Below the pieces are notes generated by a model, which was not told where the DNA came from, did not search any database, and was given only the letters and a program-made list of their open reading frames with translations. From NCBI GenBank assembly GCA_963842355.1, contig CAWJGC010000011.1, forward strand, positions 434,001 to 498,000: a stretch of 64,000 bases of DNA, written 5' to 3'. Positions 62,672 to 64,000 of the stretch are shown here, in pieces. Positions within the stretch are counted from its first letter, which is position 1; every line of letters starts with the position of its first letter. The position numbers were made by a program, and so were the translations under genes. This stretch comes from JASHPR01 sp963842355 (GTDB lineage: Bacteria; Actinomycetota; Actinomycetes; Streptosporangiales; Streptosporangiaceae).

Positions 62672-64000
62672 TCAGTTTTTATCCGTCACGCCGGCCGAGT
62701 CAAACGTCGCGACCTCCCGCAGCGCCCGCACCGCGCTCGCCACGATCGGCAGCCCGAGAAGGGCACCGGTGCCCTCGCCGAGCCGCAGTTCAAGATCGAT
62801 GAGCGGCCGCAGGCCCAGATGACCAAGCGTAACCGCGTGCCCGGGCTCCGCACTGCGGTGCCCGGCCACGCAGGAATTCACCGCGGCCGGGGCGAGCGCC
62901 ACGGCGGCCAGGGCGGCCGCGCCCGCGATCATGCCGTCCAGGATCACGGGAACGCGCAGGGCCGCGGCCCCCAGGATGAAGCCGGCCAGCGCCGCGTGCT
63001 CGAAGCCGCCGAAGGCCGCGAGCACCCCGACGGGATCGGCCGGGTCGGGCCGATGGGCGGCCAGCCCGCGGCACACCACGTCCACCTTCCGCGCGAAGGT
63101 GGCGGCGTCGATCCCGGTGCCGCGGCCGGTCACCTCGGCCGGGTCGCGCCCGGTGAACGCGCAGACGAGCGCGGCCGAGGCGGTGGTGTTGGCGATCCCC
63201 ATGTCGCCGGTGAGCAGGCACCTGTTTCCGGCCGCGACCAGGTCGCGGGCCACCTCCGCGCCGACGCCGATCGCCGCCTCGGCCTGCTCGGTGGTCATCG
63301 CCGGGCCCGCGGTGAAATCCGCGGTGCCCGGGGCGATCTTGCGCGGCAGCAGCCCGGGGACGGGATCGAGTTCGGCGCGTACCCCCACGTCCACCACGAC
63401 GACCTCGGCTCCCGCCTGCGCCGCGAACGCGTTGACGACGGCGCCCCCGGCCAGGAAGTTGGCCACCATCTGCGCGGTGACCTCCTGCGGCCAGGGCGTG
63501 ACGCCGCGCGCGTGCACGCCGTGATCGGCCGCGAAGATCGCGACCGCGGCCGGCTCGGGCATGGGCGGAGGGCAGCAGCCCGCCAGGCCGGCCAGCCGGA
63601 CCGACACCTCCTCCAGCGCGCCGAGCGAGCCTTGCGGCTTGGTCATCCGGTCGAGCCGCTCCCGGGCGGCGGCCATCGCGGCGGCGTCCGGGGGTCCGAT
63701 CGCGGCCCGCACGTCGGCGAGCAGGCTCGGGGCGTCCTGCCCGGGCAGTCCGCGCTGGCCGTACTCCTCGGCGTGCACCGACCAGGCCAGCGGCCGCCTG
63801 CGGGCCCAGCCGGCGGTGGCGAGTTCGGGCTCGGGCGCGAACTCGGTCACGTAGCCGAGGCACAGGTACGCGACCACCTCGAGGTGAGCGGGCAGGCCGA
63901 GTTCGGCGGCCAGTTCCCGCTCGCCGAAGAAGCTCACCCAGCCGACTCCGAGCCCCTCGGCCCGGGCGGCCAGCCACAGGTTCGCGACCGCGAGCACGCT
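62672..64000 (-). CDS. cobT: BluB-CobT fusion: DMB synthase / DMB phosphoribosyltransferase, 5' end outside
   Basis: 443 codons visible, open at the window edge. The first ~90 residues (LAVANLWLAARAEGLGVGWVSFFGERELAAELGLPAHLEVVAYLCLGYV) are the C-terminal half of BluB, the flavin-destroying synthase of 5,6-dimethylbenzimidazole. The rest is CobT, which attaches that base to ribose phosphate for the B12 lower ligand: LDRMTKPQGSLGALEE, FAADHGV, LTGDMGIANTTASAA, GGFEHAALAGFILGAA and the catalytic Glu in RLGEGTGALLGLP. Two consecutive steps in one polypeptide. Heads an operon with cysG and two GTPases. Confidence 0.9.
   Translation of the reverse strand, partial: SVLAVANLWLAARAEGLGVGWVSFFGERELAAELGLPAHLEVVAYLCLGYVTEFAPEPELATAGWARRRPLAWSVHAEEYGQRGLPGQDAPSLLADVRAAIGPPDAAAMAAARERLDRMTKPQGSLGALEEVSVRLAGLAGCCPPPMPEPAAVAIFAADHGVHARGVTPWPQEVTAQMVANFLAGGAVVNAFAAQAGAEVVVVDVGVRAELDPVPGLLPRKIAPGTADFTAGPAMTTEQAEAAIGVGAEVARDLVAAGNRCLLTGDMGIANTTASAALVCAFTGRDPAEVTGRGTGIDAATFARKVDVVCRGLAAHRPDPADPVGVLAAFGGFEHAALAGFILGAAALRVPVILDGMIAGAAALAAVALAPAAVNSCVAGHRSAEPGHAVTLGHLGLRPLIDLELRLGEGTGALLGLPIVASAVRALREVATFDSAGVTDKN

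Overview
The window is chromosomal DNA from a very GC-rich actinomycete. The evidence is the pervasive G/C third-codon bias, many GTG starts, translationally coupled ATGA/GTGA junctions, and a conserved actinobacterial backbone: miaB, rny, recX-recA, DUF3046, clgR-cinA-pgsA-rimO-(RodZ-like)-ftsK, rnj-dapA. Its order resembles filamentous genera such as Streptomyces and relatives; I cannot fix the family.

Layout. Positions 1-8.5 kb: 5' part of miaB, an S9 peptidase, RNase Y, recX and an intein-bearing recA with a PafBC-type promoter and a LexA box. 9-14.5 kb: an ABC ATPase, DUF3046, and a tandem duplication of a DUF3311 + sodium:solute symporter pair. 14.6-20 kb: a large Lhr-type helicase gene broken by three frameshifts and carrying a 51-bp tandem repeat array plus an inverted copy of the same element. 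20-27.4 kb: an aromatic amino acid lyase with an odd active-site loop, a decayed ROK regulator, an Rrf2 regulator, then clgR-cinA-pgsA-rimO-RodZ-like. 27.6-31.7 kb: ftsK with a second intein, in its Walker A motif. 31.9-37.2 kb: an aryl-CoA catabolic set (2-aminobenzoyl-CoA monooxygenase/reductase type, Rid protein, PaaX-type regulator, aryl-CoA ligase) set between ftsK and rnj; rnj has lost its usual stop and reads antisense through the ligase gene. 39-46.5 kb: dapA, a SGNH hydrolase, a cobalamin riboswitch with a btuF-btuC-btuD importer, a methyltransferase, and trpS preceded by a Trp-Trp leader peptide attenuator. 46.5-56.5 kb: a broken FUSC membrane gene with an inverted segment, a reductase, HNH protein, HTH/TPR regulator, MscS channel, truncated haemoglobin, an EttA-like ABC-F protein, an SSB and an HtrA protease. 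56.6-64 kb: an S51 peptidase and an operon (BluB-CobT fusion, sirohaem synthase, two dynamin-like GTPases).

Functional themes are DNA repair and its damage control (recA, recX, lhr, ssb), B12 economy (riboswitch, importer, BluB-CobT, uroporphyrinogen methylation), aromatic acid breakdown through CoA thioesters, and envelope/stress functions. Six single-base-type reading-frame breaks fall in four genes; at least five look like one missing base, so some may be sequence errors rather than biology. Dispersed G/C-palindrome repeats occur in lhr, after ftsK and upstream of ssb. No rRNA, tRNA, CRISPR array, transposase or phage gene was found.
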